From NCBI RefSeq assembly GCF_047948215.1, contig NC_134455.1, positions 150,952,575-151,016,574 of the forward strand: a stretch of DNA of 64,000 nt. Direction: 5' to 3'. The translations under genes were made by a program, and so were the position numbers. This document shows, piece after piece, positions 62,798 to 64,000 of the stretch. The number at the start of each line of letters is the position of its first letter. The stretch's first letter is position 1. This stretch comes from Lycorma delicatula. Its lineage: Eukaryota; Arthropoda; Insecta; Hemiptera; Fulgoridae. The notes beneath the pieces are model-generated. The model saw only the letters and a list, made by a program, of their open reading frames with translations, was not told the origin of the DNA and did no database searches.

Positions 62798-64000
62798 CAG
62801 GGTCATTCACGGGAACCGGATGTTTTTGAAGTGGGTTGTATTCGGGCGTTCGTGGTGGGAGGGGCACGTGGCTGGTGTCTGACGTTTCCTTTGTTCATAG
62901 CATTTACATTTTAGTCGTTGAGATGGAGCCGTGGACGCTAGACCAACGCCTGTACGCGTATGACAGTTTTGTGCGAAATGATGAATCCGTAACTGCTGTT
63001 CAGCGAGATTTCCGCCGTCAGTTTAATATCCATCGTAATGCAAGTGTCCCTTCTCGTAACACAATATTGCGATGGGTAAACAACCTTCGAACAAGCGGTT
63101 CAATATTGAAGAAAAAACCACCGGGTCCACGACGAACTGCTAGCACTCCGGAGAACATCGAACGAGTAAGGGAAGCCATTGTCAGAAGCCCACGCCGCTC
63201 TATTCAGAGGCATTCAGCAGCGCTTCAAATGAGTACAAGTACGGTAAGACGAATTCTGCATACAGACCTGCATTTCCATCCTTACAAGATAGCCGCCGTG
63301 CAGCAGTTAAACGAGCAAGATTTCACGCAGCGATTACAATTTTGTCGACAAATGCTTACCATTTTTTAAGAAAATGAAAATTTGTTATTGTTAATGAGTG
63401 ACGAAGCCCATTTTCATCTGAATGGCTTCGTTAACAAACAGAATTGCCGGTATTGGGCAGAAATAAACCCACATCAGCTTCACGAGAGACCAATAAATTG
63501 GTGTGCAATAGGAAAGGTCGGTGTTATTGGACCATATTTTTTTGAAGAAAATGACGCTGTCGTAACTGTAACAGCTGATCGTTACATTGCGATGTTTAAT
63601 ACGTTTTTCATCCCTGAGTTACGAAACCGGGGAATCAATTTTCAAAATGTGTTATTCCAGCAGGATGGAGCTACAGCGCACACAGAGAGGGCAACGATGG
63701 CTGTTCTCCGTAACTTGTTTCCGGGACGGATCGTTTCCAGATTCGGCGACATTCCTTAGCCCCCTCGGTCCCCCGACTTGAGTAGTTGTGTTTTTACTGA
63801 GGGTGTTTCTGAAATCGCGTGTGTACGGCAATAAACCGCGTACATTGGAGGACCTAAAGATCGCAATTCGTCATCACGTCACCCAGATTGATGTAGACAT
63901 GCTGCAAAGAATTGAGGCCAGTTACCGTGAAAGGCTACAACAATGTATTCCCCAAAATGGACATAACTTGCCGGACATAATTTTTCGTTCATGAGTAAGT
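62798..64000 (+). mobile_element. Tc1/mariner-superfamily transposon, cut by the window edge
   Basis: The left end reads CAGGGTCATTCACGGGAACC from 62798, just after TATA, which fits a TA target. The transposase gene starts 125 bases inside. The right terminus is not in the window. The gene is well preserved compared with the relic at 11120, so this is a younger insertion. Confidence 0.8.
62923..63994 (+). pseudogene. Tc1/mariner-superfamily transposase, DD41D-like spacing, lightly disabled
   Basis: The start at 62923 gives MEPWTLDQRLYAYDSFVRND and is preferred to the in-frame ATG upstream (62836), which lies in the leader. An N-terminal helix-turn-helix region follows (VTAVQRDFRRQF; SRNTILRWVNNLRTSG). 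A second HTH-like part ends in STSTVRRILHTDLHFHPYKI. The catalytic domain has SDEAHFHLNGF (first Asp 63400-63402) and QQDGATAHT (second Asp 63664-63666). The SPDLSSC-D-FFL motif lies near 63775, with the third Asp expected at 63790, 41 residues after the second. Two or three lesions are visible: an in-frame TAA at 63367-63369, a TAG at 63758-63760 where relatives usually carry Trp, and a 1-base loss inside the third Asp codon that shifts the frame. The C-terminal part then continues in the next frame (FLKSRVYGNKPRTLEDLK) to the stop at 63992-63994. Confidence 0.88.

Noticed and set aside
1..64000. CRISPR array, bacterial operon or rRNA
   Set aside because: No regularly spaced identical repeats, no ribosome-binding-site-led gene runs and no rRNA signatures. 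All recognisable genes are eukaryotic transposons.

Overview
The window looks like a gene-poor, repeat-rich, AT-rich stretch of an arthropod nuclear genome. Insect is most likely. The mix of transposon types suggests Hemiptera, but that is an impression from family recognition, not something the sequence proves. I found no convincing host gene, rRNA gene, functional tRNA, CRISPR array or bacterial-style operon. Almost all recognisable coding sequence is decayed transposon sequence. The other open frames are short, AT-rich in composition and without recognisable domains.

Layout. 1-5630 is unique AT-rich DNA, then a small GC-rich exon-like island (about 5631-5766) and copy A of a terminal-repeat family called family 1 here (5868-6484). 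11120-12065 is an old relic of a Tc1/mariner-superfamily transposase. 14020-14311 and 15749-16035 are two copies of a tRNA-derived SINE in opposite orientations. About 20948-24113 is a long family 2 element. It carries the ruins of a gene for a widespread but functionally unassigned arthropod protein, plus a (CA)n tract near its left end. 27698-29007 is a complete but inactivated mariner element (DD34D). 30016-30680 is a short family 2 element that keeps both ends of the long one but lacks its coding region. 33810-34878 and 53689-54998 are two 5'-truncated LINE insertions, both with target-site duplications and a shared GC-rich 3' UTR. 35471-36290 is the tail of a third LINE. 38622-38960 holds degenerate tandem units of about 150 bp. 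Family 1 copies B and C lie at 44157-44846 and 51517-52053. 46140-47355 is a second, better-preserved relic of the family 2 protein. 49595-50200 is a foldback element that is almost entirely inverted repeat. 51117-51405 is a third SINE. 56457-56575 is a perfect 41-bp inverted repeat. 62798-64000 is a Tc1/mariner-like transposon cut by the window edge.

The most interesting result is the family 2 pair. The 21-24 kb element and the 30 kb element share both flanks but differ by about 2.4 kb in the middle, as expected for an autonomous parent and its internally deleted derivative. This links the orphan protein family to a defined pair of DNA-transposon-like ends. Conserved acidic residues in the protein fit a DDE-type transposase. 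The ends of family 1 and family 2 also look related, which suggests one larger, poorly described group of terminal-hairpin elements.
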